Below, piece by piece: positions 32,750 through 42,431 of a stretch of DNA of 64,000 bases. The notes beneath the pieces are model-generated. The model was not told where the DNA came from, did not search any database, and saw only the letters and a list, made by a program, of their open reading frames with translations. Made by a program: the position numbers and the translations under genes. Location of the stretch: the NCBI GenBank assembly GCA_052384575.1, contig JBQSUQ010000015.1. One strand, written 5' to 3'. Each line of letters begins with the position of its first letter. The stretch's first letter is position 1. This DNA comes from JBQSUQ01 sp052384575. GTDB taxonomy: Bacteria > Pseudomonadota > Gammaproteobacteria > Enterobacterales > Pasteurellaceae.

Positions 32750-33277
32750 TTAGCCATGAAAATTATCAATAAGATCAATAATCTGGTTAGCCATCACTTT
32801 TGCACTTTGCTCATCCGTTGGTAATGTGATGTCTGCAATTTCTTCATATAATGGGTTACGTACTTTTGCTAAATCTTCTAATACTTGACGTGTATCTTCC
32901 ACGCCTTGCAATAAAGGACGTTTTTTGTCACGCAAAGTACGCTCATATTGTTTATCTACTGTTGTTTGTAAATAAATAACAATACCACGTGCAGATAAAT
33001 AATTACGTGCATCTTTGGAAACAACTGCACCGCCACCAGTTGAAAGTACAATACCCTGCTTTTGCGTCAACTCATTAAGAATACGCTCTTCGCGCTTACG
33101 AAATCCTTCTTCGCCTTCTAAATCAAAAATCCAACTGATATCAGCACCCGCGCGTGTTTCAATTTCAGTATCAGAATCAATAAATTCCATGCTGAGTTGT
33201 TGTGCTAATTGACGGCCAATGGTACTTTTTCCAGCCCCCATTGGTCCAATTAAGAAAATATTACGTTTTTCTGCCAT
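32750..33277 (-). CDS. aroK: Shikimate kinase AroK
   Basis: AroK phosphorylates shikimate at the 3-OH. The 175-residue protein has the P-loop GPMGAGKSTIGRQLA at residues 11-25, the substrate residues in FIDSDTEIE near 33 and STGGGAVV near 80, and the lid RPLLQG near 120. Length is that of E. coli AroK. It is first in aroK-aroB-dam. In several relatives the competence secretin operon precedes aroK; here com genes are at 40202-43814 instead. Confidence 0.96.
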   Translation of the reverse strand: MAEKRNIFLIGPMGAGKSTIGRQLAQQLSMEFIDSDTEIETRAGADISWIFDLEGEEGFRKREERILNELTQKQGIVLSTGGGAVVSKDARNYLSARGIVIYLQTTVDKQYERTLRDKKRPLLQGVEDTRQVLEDLAKVRNPLYEEIADITLPTDEQSAKVMANQIIDLIDNFHG

Positions 33278-33478
33278 TGTTAATTATCTTTTTTAAATTC
33301 TTCGAGTAAAAATGTGATCTCTTATCGCTTCAACAAAGCTCAATAAAATGAGATCTCCTAAACTGCGAGATTATCGCAATAAATTGCCCTGTTTTTCAAC
33401 CTAAAAGGGAAATATTTTCCGTATTTTTATGCATAAACTGCCAAATACGAAAACTTAGACAAATTCCACCGCACTTTG

Positions 33479-34372
33479 TTAACCGCGGGGATGAAATTTT
33501 TCGTGTAAACGCTTTAATCGTTCTTTGGCGACATGGGTATAAATTTGTGTCGTTGATAAATCACTATGCCCCAACAACATTTGCACAACTCGCAAATCAG
33601 CACCATGATTGACTAAATGGGTGGCAAATGCATGACGTAGTACGTGAGGAGAAAGGCTGTCGCTATCAATATCTGCCAAAATGGCATAATGTTTTATGCG
33701 ATGCCAAAAAGTTTGCCTTGTCATTTGTACTGCGCGCTTGCTAGGGAAAACCACATCTGAACTTTGCCCATTCAATAAAATAGGGCGACCATATAAAACG
33801 AACTGATTAACCCAATAGGCTGCTTCTTCGCCCATAGGCACAATGCGTTCTTTATTACCTTTACCAATGACGCGAACAACCCCTTGTTGCAAGCTGATAC
33901 TGTCCATGGTTAAAGATACCAATTCTGTGACGCGCAGCCCTGTCGCATACAATAATTCCAACATGGCTTTATCACGCAGTTCTAAAGGCTCATCGGTGCA
34001 GGGGCAATTCAGCAAATCCCCTACTTGTTCTTCGCTCAAATATTTAGGTAAACGACTAGGCAATTTAGGCGAGCTTAATATAGCACTGGGATCATCCTGA
34101 CGATATTGCTCTCGGTACAAATATTGAAAGAGCTTTCTCATCGCACTTAATAAACGCGCGGTACTGGTTGCTTTGTAGCCTTTTTCTACACGTTCGCCTA
34201 AAAAATGCTGTAAATGGATGCTATCTAATTCTAGTAAGGTTAAGGTTTGTTGCGCAGACCAATCAGACAACGCGGTTAAATCAAGGCGATAAGACTGAAT
34301 CGTATTATCTGATAAGCCTTTTTCTAACCAAAGTTCATTGAGAAATAAGTCAATAAGTGCGGTGTCTTTCAT
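33479..34372 (-). CDS. xerD: Site-specific tyrosine recombinase XerD
   Basis: XerD works with XerC and FtsK at dif to resolve chromosome dimers. The 297-residue protein has an N-terminal SAM-like core-binding domain (FLNELWLEKGLSDNTIQSYR). The catalytic set is visible as Arg in ATGLRVTELVSL, the Lys in GKGNKERIV, HVLRHAFATHL, GHSDLSTTQIYTHV with the nucleophile Tyr, and it ends in the XerD-like KFHPRG. It follows fadR by 12 bases on the same strand. The 200-base gap to aroK holds one USS and no gene. Confidence 0.95.
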   Translation of the reverse strand: MKDTALIDLFLNELWLEKGLSDNTIQSYRLDLTALSDWSAQQTLTLLELDSIHLQHFLGERVEKGYKATSTARLLSAMRKLFQYLYREQYRQDDPSAILSSPKLPSRLPKYLSEEQVGDLLNCPCTDEPLELRDKAMLELLYATGLRVTELVSLTMDSISLQQGVVRVIGKGNKERIVPMGEEAAYWVNQFVLYGRPILLNGQSSDVVFPSKRAVQMTRQTFWHRIKHYAILADIDSDSLSPHVLRHAFATHLVNHGADLRVVQMLLGHSDLSTTQIYTHVAKERLKRLHEKFHPRG

Positions 34373-34384
34373 CTTAGTTTTGAA

Positions 34385-35110
34385 TTATAAACCAAAATCA
34401 TCTGGTAAATGTTTCAGCATTTCTTGCCATATTGCCGTACTACTCTCACGATTTGTCGCCATACAAACCGCTGCTTTTTCATAATCTTTTGCCTCGCAAG
34501 CTTGGAGCAATGACAGATAAAAAGCCATGGTAAGCTGGCGTGATTTTGGATTAGAAAAGAACAACTTCGCCACTTGATGATACATCGCTTTAAAGCTATT
34601 TAAAATTAAGCCATAAACAGGTTTGTTACCCACAAAGGTGAATTGACGGAATAATTGATAATCGAACTCGGCATAAGCTTGAGCGTCGTCCTCAAGTGCG
34701 GTCAAATTTTCAAATAATTTCAGCGAAGCCTCAGGATTGGTGCGAATCGCTTCTGGAATATAGTATTCCGCCATTCTGGTACGCAACGACACCACATTCG
34801 AAATAATGGTTGGCATCAGGCTACGATCAAGTTGGATAAGGGTACTAATAATATTTGGGCCACCCGTTTCCCAAATCTGATTCACTTTAGTTGGCTTACC
34901 ATGTTGAATATTTAACCAACCCTCTCTTGCTAAACGTTGTAATACTTCTCTTAAGGTTGTGCGAGTGACACCAATTTTATCCGCCAGCTCACGTTCCGCA
35001 GGCAAATCAGAGCCTGCTGGGAAATGATTATTCCAAATACATTGAACAATATATTCTTCCGCTAAAGCGGCTGGACTTTGTGCTTTTAACAAAATTTGTT
35101 GGTTTGTCAT
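34385..35110 (-). CDS. fadR: Fatty acid metabolism regulator FadR
   Basis: FadR is a GntR-family regulator that represses beta-oxidation and activates unsaturated fatty acid synthesis; acyl-CoA releases it from DNA. The 241-residue product has the winged helix PAGSDLPAERELADKIGVTRTT at about 30-52 (longer run in the protein) and the C-terminal acyl-CoA domain with FENLTALEDDAQAYAEFDYQLFRQ split over residues 145-170. Length matches E. coli FadR (239). It is divergent from nhaB, as in E. coli. Confidence 0.95.
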   Translation of the reverse strand: MTNQQILLKAQSPAALAEEYIVQCIWNNHFPAGSDLPAERELADKIGVTRTTLREVLQRLAREGWLNIQHGKPTKVNQIWETGGPNIISTLIQLDRSLMPTIISNVVSLRTRMAEYYIPEAIRTNPEASLKLFENLTALEDDAQAYAEFDYQLFRQFTFVGNKPVYGLILNSFKAMYHQVAKLFFSNPKSRQLTMAFYLSLLQACEAKDYEKAAVCMATNRESSTAIWQEMLKHLPDDFGL

Positions 35111-35255
35111 CTTTATTTTTCTTTAATTTAGATCAAAAAAATACTCAAAATGAGTGAATACGCTGGCAATTTTTTCATTTACAAGTGAAAATAGCAAGAT
35201 ATTATCACTTTAAAATAATAGATATGCAAAACATATATTAAGGATGTAAATTAAT

Positions 35256-36830
35256 ATGAGCTATATTCAAGCATTTATGAACAACTTTTTGGGTAAAAGT
35301 CCAAATTGGTACAAAGTAACTATTGTTGCATTTTTATTAATCAACCCTGTTATTTTCTGGATGAATCCTTTTATTGCAGGTTGGTTATTAGTCGTCGAGT
35401 TTATTTTTACATTAGCTATGGCGTTAAAATGCTATCCACTACAACCAGGTGGTATGCTGGCCATTGAAGCAGTCACCATTGGCATGACCAGCCCAGAACA
35501 CGTAAAAGCTGAAATCATGGCAAACTTTGAAGTTATCCTGTTATTAATGTTCATGGTTGCCGGTATTTACTTTATGAAGCAATTATTGCTTTATGTCTTT
35601 ACCAAATTATTACTTAAAATCCATTCTAAACTCGTCCTTTCCATTTCATTTTGTTTAAGCGCTGCATTCCTTTCTGCTTTCTTAGATGCGTTAACAGTGA
35701 TTGCAGTTATTATTAGCGTTGGTATGGGTTTCTACGGTGTTTATCATAAGGTGGCATCAGGTGGAACCTTTGAAGATCCATCCGATATTACTAATGATGA
35801 CAAAATTAAAAATAATGCACAAACTTTGGAAGAGTTCCGCGCATTTTTACGTAGTTTATTAATGCACGCGGCTGTAGGTACAGCGTTAGGCGGCGTAATG
35901 ACATTAGTTGGTGAACCGCAAAACCTGATTATTGCAGAGCAAGCAAACTGGGGATTTAAAGAGTTCTTCTTACGTATGTTGCCTGTGACCTTACCAACAT
36001 TGGTTTGTGGTTTGCTCACTTGTATCGTCGTAGAAAAATTCCACTTATTCGGTTATGGCGCTAAATTACCGCGTGAAGTTTGGTCAATCTTAGCCAAATA
36101 TGATCATAACAACGAAATGAAGATGACAAACCAAGATCGCGTCAAACTCTTAGTACAGGTGTTTGTGGGTGTTTGGTTAATTATTGGTTTAGCATTCCAT
36201 CTTGCCGCAGTTGGTTTAATTGGTTTAAGTGTCATCATTTTAACAACTGCTTATTGTGGTGTAACTAGCGAACATGAATTAGGTAAAGCATTCCAAGAAT
36301 CCTTACCATTCACTGCATTACTCGTTGTCTTCTTCTCGGTGGTAGCGGTAATTATTGATCAACATTTATTTGCACCAATTATTACTTACGTATTAGATGC
36401 AGCGGAAAACGTACAATTATTGTTATTCTATATTTTCAATGGTGTACTTTCTGCCATTTCAGATAACGTATTCGTTGCAACGGTTTATATTAATGAAGCA
36501 AAACAAGCATTAATCAACAACAGTATTTCAGCACAGCAGTTTGAACTTTTAGCAGTAGCAATTAACACTGGGACAAACTTACCTTCAGTTGCAACGCCAA
36601 ACGGTCAAGCCGCGTTCTTGTTCCTATTAACCTCTTCACTTGCACCATTAATTCGTTTATCCTACGGCAGAATGGTATATATGGCATTGCCTTATACTAT
36701 CGTATTATCTATCGTTGGCTTGCTAGCAGTGGAATATTTTCTACCTGGTGTAACACAATGGCTCATGGAATTAGGTTTGGTTAGTGAACCTCATATTCCG
36801 CTCAATGCAGTTGGTACTGTAGCGCATTAA
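35256..36830 (+). CDS. nhaB: Na+/H+ antiporter NhaB
   Basis: NhaB exchanges cytoplasmic sodium for protons across the inner membrane. The 524-residue protein is hydrophobic throughout with about a dozen membrane segments; it starts MSYIQAFMNNFLGKSPNWYK, typical of NhaB. Conserved stretches are FLSAFLDALTVIAVIISV, the loop TLVGEPQNLIIAEQ and the C-terminal NTGTNLPSVATPNGQAAFLF. Length is slightly above E. coli (513). It is divergent from fadR and followed 31 bases later by dsbB. Confidence 0.96.
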   Translation: MSYIQAFMNNFLGKSPNWYKVTIVAFLLINPVIFWMNPFIAGWLLVVEFIFTLAMALKCYPLQPGGMLAIEAVTIGMTSPEHVKAEIMANFEVILLLMFMVAGIYFMKQLLLYVFTKLLLKIHSKLVLSISFCLSAAFLSAFLDALTVIAVIISVGMGFYGVYHKVASGGTFEDPSDITNDDKIKNNAQTLEEFRAFLRSLLMHAAVGTALGGVMTLVGEPQNLIIAEQANWGFKEFFLRMLPVTLPTLVCGLLTCIVVEKFHLFGYGAKLPREVWSILAKYDHNNEMKMTNQDRVKLLVQVFVGVWLIIGLAFHLAAVGLIGLSVIILTTAYCGVTSEHELGKAFQESLPFTALLVVFFSVVAVIIDQHLFAPIITYVLDAAENVQLLLFYIFNGVLSAISDNVFVATVYINEAKQALINNSISAQQFELLAVAINTGTNLPSVATPNGQAAFLFLLTSSLAPLIRLSYGRMVYMALPYTIVLSIVGLLAVEYFLPGVTQWLMELGLVSEPHIPLNAVGTVAH

Positions 36831-36861
36831 GGTGCATAACAAAACAAGAAAAGGAAACCAA

Positions 36862-37401
36862 ATGTTCAACTCAATTAAAGTGCTTTCAACTAAACGTGGA
36901 ACTTGGCTCTTATTACTTTTTTCAGTAATTTGCCTAGAAGCTACCGCACTTTATTTCCAGCATGGAATGGGATTAAGACCTTGCGTCATGTGCATTTATG
37001 AACGTGTCGCCTTATTTGGCGTTGGAATCGCTGGCATTTGGGGATTGATCGCACCTCGATATCTAATTATGCGACTTATCGCATTAGCATTAGGATTATG
37101 GGGTGCTATTCAAGGTTTCTTGTTATCAACAAAACATGTTGGATATCAATTAGATCCAAAACCATGGGATCAGTGTCCAGTTACCGTTGATTTTCCTGCT
37201 ACTTTACCATTGGATAAATGGTTACCTGATGTATTTCATCCAACAGGTTTATGTACTGAAATTGGCTGGCGTTTTTTAGATTTCACTATGGTACAGTGGC
37301 TTGTTTTTATTTTCGCTGTGTATTCTGTGTTATTAGTGATTATTTTACTAAGCCAAATTTTCGGTGGCAGAATTAAAAAACAACGTCGTTTATTCAATTA
37401 A
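36862..37401 (+). CDS. dsbB: Disulfide bond formation protein DsbB
   Basis: DsbB reoxidizes periplasmic DsbA and passes electrons to quinone. From the ATG 36862 (AAGGAAACCAA upstream) it has 179 residues and four membrane helices. The first redox pair is CVMC at 41-44, followed by the quinone-binding arginine in YER; the second pair lies in the long periplasmic loop (QCPVT and GLCTE). It is downstream of nhaB as in E. coli. In Haemophilus, disulfide formation is also needed for competence proteins. A USS-pair terminator follows. Confidence 0.95.
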   Translation: MFNSIKVLSTKRGTWLLLLFSVICLEATALYFQHGMGLRPCVMCIYERVALFGVGIAGIWGLIAPRYLIMRLIALALGLWGAIQGFLLSTKHVGYQLDPKPWDQCPVTVDFPATLPLDKWLPDVFHPTGLCTEIGWRFLDFTMVQWLVFIFAVYSVLLVIILLSQIFGGRIKKQRRLFN

Positions 37402-37408
37402 TTCAAAC

Positions 37409-37439
37409 AAAAAGTGCGGTAAAATTTACCGCACTTTTT
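37409..37439. terminator. dsbB terminator (inverted USS pair)
   Basis: Inverted copies of AAAAAGTGCGGTAA around a short AT centre, followed by a T-run. Confidence 0.88.
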
Positions 37440-37475
37440 CTATCCAATCGACTGACCTAGCTATTAGGTATTAAT

Positions 37476-37505
37476 AAAAAAGTTAGCTTATCTGCTAACT
37501 TTTTT
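37476..37505. terminator. ponA terminator
   Basis: Stem AAAAAAGTTAGC with GCTAACTTTTT and loop TTATCT, placed 14 bases after the ponA stop codon; T-runs occur on both strands. Confidence 0.88.
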
Positions 37506-37518
37506 ACTTTCTATCCCA

Positions 37519-40074
37519 TTAGAATAATTCCTCTCTATGTGTTGGGCTACTAGAAGGTAAACCTGGTGGCACATAGTAACCTTTCTCTTGAACAAATGCC
37601 CGTTTCGGTTCAGTGCCTTTGATGAAATACTCTACTCTGCCACCTGAAGATAATAATCCTGAACCAATATCAATGCTTTTTTCCACAATATTTGGTGGTA
37701 ACTCTAATTGACGTTCAGGCAAATCACTTAAACTGGCTTTCATATAAGTAATCCAAGCTGGCATTGCACTTTTCGCCCCATTTTCACCTTTACCTAGGTT
37801 ACGTTTATTATCATCAAAGCCAATATAGACCGCTGTAGTTAAATTCGCGCCATAGCCCGCATACCAAGCGACTTTTGAATTATTGGTTGTCCCTGTTTTT
37901 CCACCAATATCACGACGTTTAAATTCTTTCGCCATACGCCAGCTAGTGCCTTTCCAATCCAAACCTTTTTCACCGAAGACAGCCGTATTCAACGCACTGC
38001 GAATTAAAAAAGCAAGCTCACCAGATATTACTCGAGGTGCATAGATTACATCTGAATTTTCAATTTTGTTTGCGGTAATTACGCTAAGATCTTCTGCTTT
38101 TAATTGACCATCTTTACCACTTAATTCCGGGTTATCATCGTTCAGCGCTTCGACTTCTTCCTCTATATTCGCACTTTTGTTAACAGCGACATCACCACTT
38201 TCAACAATCTTGGTATTTTCTGCAAAACCATCAATTTTTTCATCCGTTTCGCTATAAATAGTTGGGATGTCATGACAAGTGATACAAGCAATTTTTGGAT
38301 TTGCCTCAAAAATAACTTTGCCCGTATTATCTAAGATTTTCTCAATCAAATAAGGCTCAATTAAGAAACCACCATTATCAAATACCGCATAAGCTCTTGC
38401 CATTTCGAGCGGTGTAAAGGATGCTGCACCTAATGCTAAAGCTTCACTGGCAAAATACTGATCGCGTTTAAAGCCAAAACGTTCTAAAAATTCTGCAGTA
38501 AAAGGAATCCCTGCCATTTGAATTGCACGAATTGCAATCATATTCTTAGATTTGCCTAACCCCACACGTAATCGCATAGCACCTTCAAAAACATTAGGTG
38601 AGTTTTTAGGTCGCCATTCTGGTTGACCTGGCTTTTTAATGATAATTTGAGAATCTTGTAAAACACTAGATAAGGTTAAACCTTTTTCTAAAGCAGCCGC
38701 ATAAATAAATGGCTTAATTGTTGAGCCCACTTGTACCAGTGATTGAGTTGCGCGATTAAATTTACTTTGTTCAAAACTAAAACCACCAACCAATGCTTCA
38801 ATGGCACCATTATCACTATTTAGAGAAACTAACGCTGAATTAACTTCTGGTATTTGCCCTAAAGTCCATTCGCCATTATCTCTTTTTCTAATCCAAATTT
38901 GCTCACCTTTTTTGACACCTTTTTTACCCGCCCAAGCCATTGCTTGATGAGATAAAGTGACATTTTCACCATTATTTAATAGTAATTGAGCACCACTTTT
39001 TCCAACCTCTAGCACTGCTGCTGGAATAAATGGATATGAATTGGGTAACTTACGCAATTCATCAATAATTTTTTCACTATCCCAAGCTTTCTCAGATGGT
39101 GACCATAATGCCGTACCACCACGATAACCATGGCGTACATCATAGGCAATGATATTATCGCGCACAGCTTTTTGTGCTTCATATTGATCCTTGGAAAGTA
39201 CAGTTGTATAAACACGATAGCCGCGGTTATAAGACACATCTTCACCATAACGGCGAACCATTTCTTGACGTACCATTTCTGTTACATAATCCGCTCTAAA
39301 TTCCAATGCAGCGCCATGATAGCGTGCCACTACAGGTTCTTTAGTCGCCAAATCATAATCCGCTTGGCTAATAAACTTCATTTCTAACATACGTCCTAAA
39401 ACCACATTACGACGACTCTCTGCTCGTTTTACAGAATATAACGGGTTCATTGTTGATGGTGCTTTTGGTAAGCCTGCAATAATTGCGATTTCTGATAACG
39501 AAAGATCATGTAAATTCTTACCAAAATAAGTTTTCGCTGCAGCTGCAACACCATAAGAACGATAGCCTAAATAGATTTTATTTAGATAGAGTTCTAAAAT
39601 TTCATCTTTTGTTAATGTATTTTCAATTTCAACCGCTAAAAAAGCTTCTTTTGCTTTACGGATCAATGTTTTCTCTGGTGTTAAGAAGAAATTACGTGCC
39701 AATTGTTGCGTTATCGTACTTGCCCCTTGTGAAGCACCTCGATTACTAATCGCTACGGTCACAGCTCGTGCAATGCCCACAGGATCTAAACCATGATGTT
39801 CATAAAAACGGCTATCTTCTGTTGCAATAATGGCATTAATTAATTGTTGCGGCACATCCTGTAATTTGACTGGAATACGGCGTTGTTCCCCCACTTCACC
39901 AATAAGTTTCTCATCAGCAGTAAAAATCTGCATAGGTTGTTGTAATTCAACGGTTTTTAAGCTTTCCACATCTGGCAAGCTAGATTTGATATGCATATAA
40001 AACAAACCAACAGCAACGCATCCTACCACAACCAATGTGAGTAAGGTACTTAATATCAATTTTGCGATCTTCAT
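37519..40074 (-). CDS. ponA: Penicillin-binding protein 1A (PonA/MrcA)
   Basis: PBP1A is the bifunctional peptidoglycan glycosyltransferase/transpeptidase of the inner membrane. The 851-residue protein has one N-terminal membrane anchor, the GT51 catalytic EDSRFYEHHG near residues 86-95, and the GASTITQQLARN and KDEILELYLN motifs. The transpeptidase has STIK with Ser451, SKN near 513 and KTGTT near 736. An outer segment of about 80 residues rich in acidic residues (about 620-690) is an insertion common in this class. It is divergent from comA; a CRP-S-like site covers its start codon. Confidence 0.95.
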   Translation of the reverse strand: MKIAKLILSTLLTLVVVGCVAVGLFYMHIKSSLPDVESLKTVELQQPMQIFTADEKLIGEVGEQRRIPVKLQDVPQQLINAIIATEDSRFYEHHGLDPVGIARAVTVAISNRGASQGASTITQQLARNFFLTPEKTLIRKAKEAFLAVEIENTLTKDEILELYLNKIYLGYRSYGVAAAAKTYFGKNLHDLSLSEIAIIAGLPKAPSTMNPLYSVKRAESRRNVVLGRMLEMKFISQADYDLATKEPVVARYHGAALEFRADYVTEMVRQEMVRRYGEDVSYNRGYRVYTTVLSKDQYEAQKAVRDNIIAYDVRHGYRGGTALWSPSEKAWDSEKIIDELRKLPNSYPFIPAAVLEVGKSGAQLLLNNGENVTLSHQAMAWAGKKGVKKGEQIWIRKRDNGEWTLGQIPEVNSALVSLNSDNGAIEALVGGFSFEQSKFNRATQSLVQVGSTIKPFIYAAALEKGLTLSSVLQDSQIIIKKPGQPEWRPKNSPNVFEGAMRLRVGLGKSKNMIAIRAIQMAGIPFTAEFLERFGFKRDQYFASEALALGAASFTPLEMARAYAVFDNGGFLIEPYLIEKILDNTGKVIFEANPKIACITCHDIPTIYSETDEKIDGFAENTKIVESGDVAVNKSANIEEEVEALNDDNPELSGKDGQLKAEDLSVITANKIENSDVIYAPRVISGELAFLIRSALNTAVFGEKGLDWKGTSWRMAKEFKRRDIGGKTGTTNNSKVAWYAGYGANLTTAVYIGFDDNKRNLGKGENGAKSAMPAWITYMKASLSDLPERQLELPPNIVEKSIDIGSGLLSSGGRVEYFIKGTEPKRAFVQEKGYYVPPGLPSSSPTHREELF

Positions 40075-40081
40075 TCCAAAA
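40060..40081. promoter_or_regulatory. CRP-S-like competence operator upstream of comA
   Basis: Left half TTTTGCGAT is a perfect CRP-S half-site; the right half is ATTCCAAAA. It matches the pilA operator at 19 of 22 positions. It overlaps the ponA start codon (40072-40074) on the opposite strand. TTAATT at 40101-40106 lies at a suitable distance to be the -10. Sxy/CRP activation of com genes is established in Haemophilus; the site assignment is by comparison. Confidence 0.75.
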
Positions 40082-40201
40082 CGCTCTCTAAATAAATGTG
40101 TTAATTAACATTCTCGGGAATACTTCTTTCTGTGCAATAAGTATAAAGACTAATGGCGTTGAGCGAAAGCAAAAAAAGCAAAAACATCAAGAGGAATAGC
40201 C

Positions 40202-41005
40202 ATGCTCAAAAAGATAAAGAAACTCATAAAAATCCAAGTTGGCGTTTGGTTGACGGAGGATAATTTTGAATTTGTTTGGTTTAATGACAAAAATCAACCG
40301 CACTTTTGCCTACTGAATAAGCATATTGAACAGGGAATTGCAGCAATTATCATTGAAAAAGTACAATCCTCTTTATCTACCAACTTGCCAATAAAATTAT
40401 GCTTTGTTACCGCCCTTCTGCCTCATCAAATTTGGCAAAAGTCACTGATTTTGCCCCATCATCTAAATGAGCAAGAATGTGAACATCAATGTCGTTATAG
40501 CTTAGAAAAAGAGTTGCCCGTTCCCTTAGATGAATTATGGTTTGATTACACCACCACACCATTAAAACAAGGATTGCGATTGGATATCTTCGCCATAAGA
40601 ATTCAAATTGCACAACAGCATTTAGCTCTATTTGCGCCCTTAGAAATTGAGGTGTTAGATACAGCTATTCATTGTCTCTTTAAAGCCATTCACTATTTGC
40701 AGCTGGAACAATCAGGCACACCATCCCTAGTGATTTATTCTGATCAACAACACTGTATAATCGCACGCAATCAATCTTATGAATGGCAAATTATGCACAA
40801 AACTAACGCAGATTTAACCGCACTTTATCATCAATTTATTCAACGTTATCAAGAAGATATTGGTCATATATTACTTTATCAAACCCAACAAACGCCAATT
40901 GATTTGCAACAAGATTATCAAGTCATTGAGACCAAATTTCCTCTGATCGCTTTAGGTGCAGCATTATGGCAGAAGGATGTTATTCAGAATGAAAACCTCA
41001 GTTAA
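40202..41005 (+). CDS. comA: Competence protein ComA (PilM-like)
   Basis: ComA is the PilM-like actin-fold protein at the cytoplasmic side of the type IV pilus alignment complex used for DNA uptake. The 267-residue protein starts with the basic MLKKIKKLIKIQVGVWLTE; the pattern of acidic residues and LPHHLNEQECEHQCRYSLEKEL near 80-100 is typical. Its ATG has an AGAGGAA ribosome site. comB overlaps its end by 17 bases. It is first of the comABCDE operon. Confidence 0.9.
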   Translation: MLKKIKKLIKIQVGVWLTEDNFEFVWFNDKNQPHFCLLNKHIEQGIAAIIIEKVQSSLSTNLPIKLCFVTALLPHQIWQKSLILPHHLNEQECEHQCRYSLEKELPVPLDELWFDYTTTPLKQGLRLDIFAIRIQIAQQHLALFAPLEIEVLDTAIHCLFKAIHYLQLEQSGTPSLVIYSDQQHCIIARNQSYEWQIMHKTNADLTALYHQFIQRYQEDIGHILLYQTQQTPIDLQQDYQVIETKFPLIALGAALWQKDVIQNENLS

Positions 41006-41540
41006 CCTTTTACCTTGGCGTCTTAGTTTACATAAAAAACGTAGTCGTCATAGCATCATTTTATTCTTCCTATTCTGCATAATATGGGGCTGCAGTTGGT
41101 TTGTACTCACGACAATCTCACATCATTTTTCAGCGCAACAAACCCAAGGACAAATACAACAAAATCTCACACAACAACTAACTCAAACTGAACAAAAATT
41201 AAAACAGTTACAACAACGCTTACAACATAAACAAACGCAAGATAGCGTAGCAATAGCATCTGATGTAGTCAGTCAACATTTTCAATTACTCTCTTCCCTT
41301 CCAATACAACAAGGGGAATTAACAACATTAAACTTTACTGCAAAGGAATTATCATTGATTGGTATGGCAAGTAACCAAACTGAATTCGAGCAAATTCACC
41401 ATTATTTAAAAGAGCAACCCAGTATCCCCCATTTACAATTGGCTCAGTTTTCGCCACAAACAAACGAAAGCTTACTTTTTGAATTTAAATTACGTTTAAC
41501 TGGTATGGAGCCGAATGATGAATCAGACGATATTGAATAA
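40989..41540 (+). CDS. comB: Competence protein ComB (PilN-like)
   Basis: ComB is the PilN-like bitopic inner-membrane protein of the alignment complex. With the ATG at 40989 it has 183 residues: a cytoplasmic N-terminus with the conserved SVNLLPWRLSLHKKR, one membrane helix (about 20-42), then a glutamine-rich coiled coil (about 50-85) and a small periplasmic domain. The start fits the INLLPWR signature of PilN that binds PilM. It overlaps comA by 17 bases and comC by 26 bases. Confidence 0.88.
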   Translation: MKTSVNLLPWRLSLHKKRSRHSIILFFLFCIIWGCSWFVLTTISHHFSAQQTQGQIQQNLTQQLTQTEQKLKQLQQRLQHKQTQDSVAIASDVVSQHFQLLSSLPIQQGELTTLNFTAKELSLIGMASNQTEFEQIHHYLKEQPSIPHLQLAQFSPQTNESLLFEFKLRLTGMEPNDESDDIE

Positions 41541-42051
41541 TCCAGATAACCATTGGGGAAAATGGGTAGCCCTTTCTCTTGCGAAACAGATTGGTCTATT
41601 ATTGTTGCTAAGCCTGATCATTTGCTATATGCCTGCAAAAACAGCTTGGAAAAACTATCAAACAGCAGAACAAACTCAACGACATGAGCAACAACTTCGT
41701 TCAGAATTAGAACATAAGCAACGCTTACTACAAAGCCTTAAACAACAAGCGGAACAACATCAAATTACACCGCAACTAACACAGTTATTATTGCCAATTA
41801 ATCAGTCAATACAACAACTCTCCGCTTCAATTCATTTGAACACAAACCAATGGTTTTTCGATAAAACACCACAGCTTGTGCTGAATATTGAAAGTAATTT
41901 TCCCAATTTACGCGATTTTTTGACCGCACTTTTAGCTCAACATCCGAATTTACGCCTAATTTCTCTACAAATTCAGCAAACAGAAGAGAAAGAATATTCA
42001 ATTGAAAGTGACATCTTATTACAACTACAACCAAACAAGGAATCACAATGA
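41515..42051 (+). CDS. comC: Competence protein ComC (PilO-like)
   Basis: ComC is the PilO-like partner of ComB. The 178-residue product has a short cytoplasmic N-terminus, one membrane helix (about 18-38), a Gln/Glu-rich coiled coil (45-80) and a C-terminal domain ending QIQQTEEKEYSIESD. The ATGATG start has GGAG upstream inside comB. It overlaps comD by 4 bases (ATGA). Function follows from the operon position; the sequence itself is poorly conserved. Confidence 0.87.
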   Translation: MMNQTILNNPDNHWGKWVALSLAKQIGLLLLLSLIICYMPAKTAWKNYQTAEQTQRHEQQLRSELEHKQRLLQSLKQQAEQHQITPQLTQLLLPINQSIQQLSASIHLNTNQWFFDKTPQLVLNIESNFPNLRDFLTALLAQHPNLRLISLQIQQTEEKEYSIESDILLQLQPNKESQ

Positions 42052-42422
42052 AAATACGTATTTTGCTATTAACTCTCTTGCCCTTCGTAGCGCACGCCAA
42101 TGATCCTTTTGACAAAAATAGTAGGGATTTACCTGCAACAATAAATACTGTCAAAACACAGGTTGTGTCTCAATGCCATCAGGATAAAAACACATTGTTG
42201 GCAGATACCAACTTTAAGCAACTCAAAATGATAGGCATTTTAATAGCGGAGAAATCACATATTTTATTATTAAACGACCAACAGGTTATCACGACAGCAA
42301 CAATAGAGGATTTTATCGGTTCAGAAGGCTATCAGTTAGCAAAAATTGATAAAAATGAGGCGCAATTTAAAGTCTGGAAAAAAGATTGCATCAATAGCGA
42401 AATAATGAAATTAAAATTATAG
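42048..42422 (+). CDS. comD: Competence protein ComD (PilP-like)
   Basis: A 124-residue periplasmic protein with a signal peptide MKIRILLLTLLPFVAHA. It occupies the PilP position between ComC and the secretin. The short beta-rich remainder (MIGILIAEKSHILLLNDQQV and EGYQLAKIDKNEAQF) resembles the PilP fold. There are two cysteines (CHQDK and KKDCIN), which could form a disulfide, possibly made by DsbA/DsbB. Coding starts at ATGA overlapping comC. Confidence 0.87.
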   Translation: MKIRILLLTLLPFVAHANDPFDKNSRDLPATINTVKTQVVSQCHQDKNTLLADTNFKQLKMIGILIAEKSHILLLNDQQVITTATIEDFIGSEGYQLAKIDKNEAQFKVWKKDCINSEIMKLKL

Positions 42423-42431
42423 GAGAAAACA

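Noticed and set aside
40091..40115. AAATGTGTTAATTAACATT as a CRP site before comA
   Set aside because: The half-site spacing is off by one or more bases, and a much better CRP-S-like site lies at 40060-40081.
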